This document shows, one piece after another, positions 5,604 to 5,958 of a DNA stretch of 5,958 nucleotides (position 1 is its first letter; every line of letters starts with the position of its first letter). Both the position numbers and the translations under genes were made by a program. The stretch lies in the NCBI GenBank assembly GCA_019114745.1, contig DXEY01000165.1, positions 1-5,958 of the forward strand, written 5' to 3'. The notes beneath the pieces are model-generated. The model was given only the letters and a program-made list of their open reading frames with translations, was not told where the DNA came from and did not search any database. Source of the stretch: Candidatus Mediterraneibacter colneyensis. GTDB lineage: Bacteria; Bacillota; Clostridia; Lachnospirales; Lachnospiraceae.

Positions 5604-5958
5604 AATCTGACTGCTCCGGGCAGGTGATCTTTCCGAGTTTCTCGATCATGTGATGGAGCACCTGGGCAAGTTCTGTATCAGCGGTCTTATAGTACATCTC
5701 CTTCCCCTCCCGGCGGCTGACGATCAGCCCGCTGCTCTTTAAGAGACGGAGATGGTGGGATACTGCCGGGCTGGTCATATTTACGATGGCTGCGATATTG
5801 AGGACACATTCCTCACAGTGGCACAGCAGCCAGAAGATGCGGAGTCTGCTCGGATCGCCGAGCTGCTTTAACGCTTCTGATACTCCCGCGATCTCATTTT
5901 CGCCCGGGAGATGCTCTCTTATCTTTTCTTCATTGTGGCAATGTTCAAGAGGAAGATG
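5602..5958 (-). CDS. ArsR/SmtB-family metalloregulator, 5' end outside the window
   Basis: An open frame enters from the right edge and gives 118 residues to its TAA; the start codon lies beyond 5958. The visible protein has the ArsR winged helix: LKQLGDPSRLRIFWLL (about 30-45), the recognition helix MTSPAVSHHLRLLKSSGLI (61-79) and the wing SRREGKEMYY (81-90). Candidate metal ligands are C46, C48 and C51 near the helix position where ArsR/CadC proteins have their CxC, an N-terminal HCH (6-8), H102-H103 in the last helix and C113 near the end. Such proteins usually repress metal efflux or uptake genes and release DNA when the metal binds; which metal is not clear from these residues. It is the promoter-proximal partner of the AraC regulator, 10 bp apart. 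Any promoter is outside the window. Confidence 0.92.
   Translation of the reverse strand, partial: HLPLEHCHNEEKIREHLPGENEIAGVSEALKQLGDPSRLRIFWLLCHCEECVLNIAAIVNMTSPAVSHHLRLLKSSGLIVSRREGKEMYYKTADTELAQVLHHMIEKLGKITCPEQSD

Overview
The window looks like chromosomal DNA of a low-to-mid GC Gram-positive anaerobe of the Clostridia, most likely a Lachnospiraceae (Clostridium cluster XIVa) relative. This rests on the strong AGGAGG-type ribosome binding sites, tight operons, short AT-rich promoter regions in otherwise roughly half-GC DNA, and the families present: a WYL regulator, a rubredoxin-glutamate synthase fusion, a DacF-type D,D-carboxypeptidase, and a clostridial-style ArsR/AraC pair. The species call is an inference from family resemblance only.

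Region 1 (1-3025, + strand) is a probable three-gene operon. A WYL-domain regulator (142-1134) is followed 24 bp later by a small YunG-like protein carrying a candidate Cys-His-Asp triad (1159-1623). After a further 13 bp comes a 462-residue fusion of a short rubredoxin domain to the FMN/[3Fe-4S] synthase domain of glutamate synthase (1637-3025). The operon begins with a perfect 16-bp inverted repeat (92-135) that contains an extended -10 promoter element in its left half and the first gene's Shine-Dalgarno in its right half. This layout suggests that the WYL protein controls its own operon. The real substrate of the operon is not known from the sequence.

Region 2 (3026-4640, + strand) is a separate transcription unit: a clear promoter (TTGCAG, 17 bp, TATAAT), then a secreted D-alanyl-D-alanine carboxypeptidase of family S11 (3114-4595) with all three catalytic motifs. 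It has a C-terminal membrane anchor and a very arginine-rich cytoplasmic tail. A 25-bp perfect palindrome lies inside its signal-peptide codons. The likely terminator (4606-4637) lies inside the 3' end of the convergent neighbour.

Region 3 (4599-5958, - strand) is the downstream end of a regulatory operon: an ArsR/SmtB metalloregulator whose start is outside the window (5602-5958), followed 10 bp later by an AraC/PchR-type regulator (4599-5591). The pair suggests metal homeostasis, with the target genes outside the window.

No tRNA, rRNA, mobile element or CRISPR array is visible, and no stretch over 300 bases lacks a gene. Nothing here is a clear undescribed system. The most interesting leads are the WYL operon's promoter/ribosome-site palindrome, the pairing of a YunG-like triad protein with a glutaminase-less glutamate synthase, and the palindrome in the carboxypeptidase leader.
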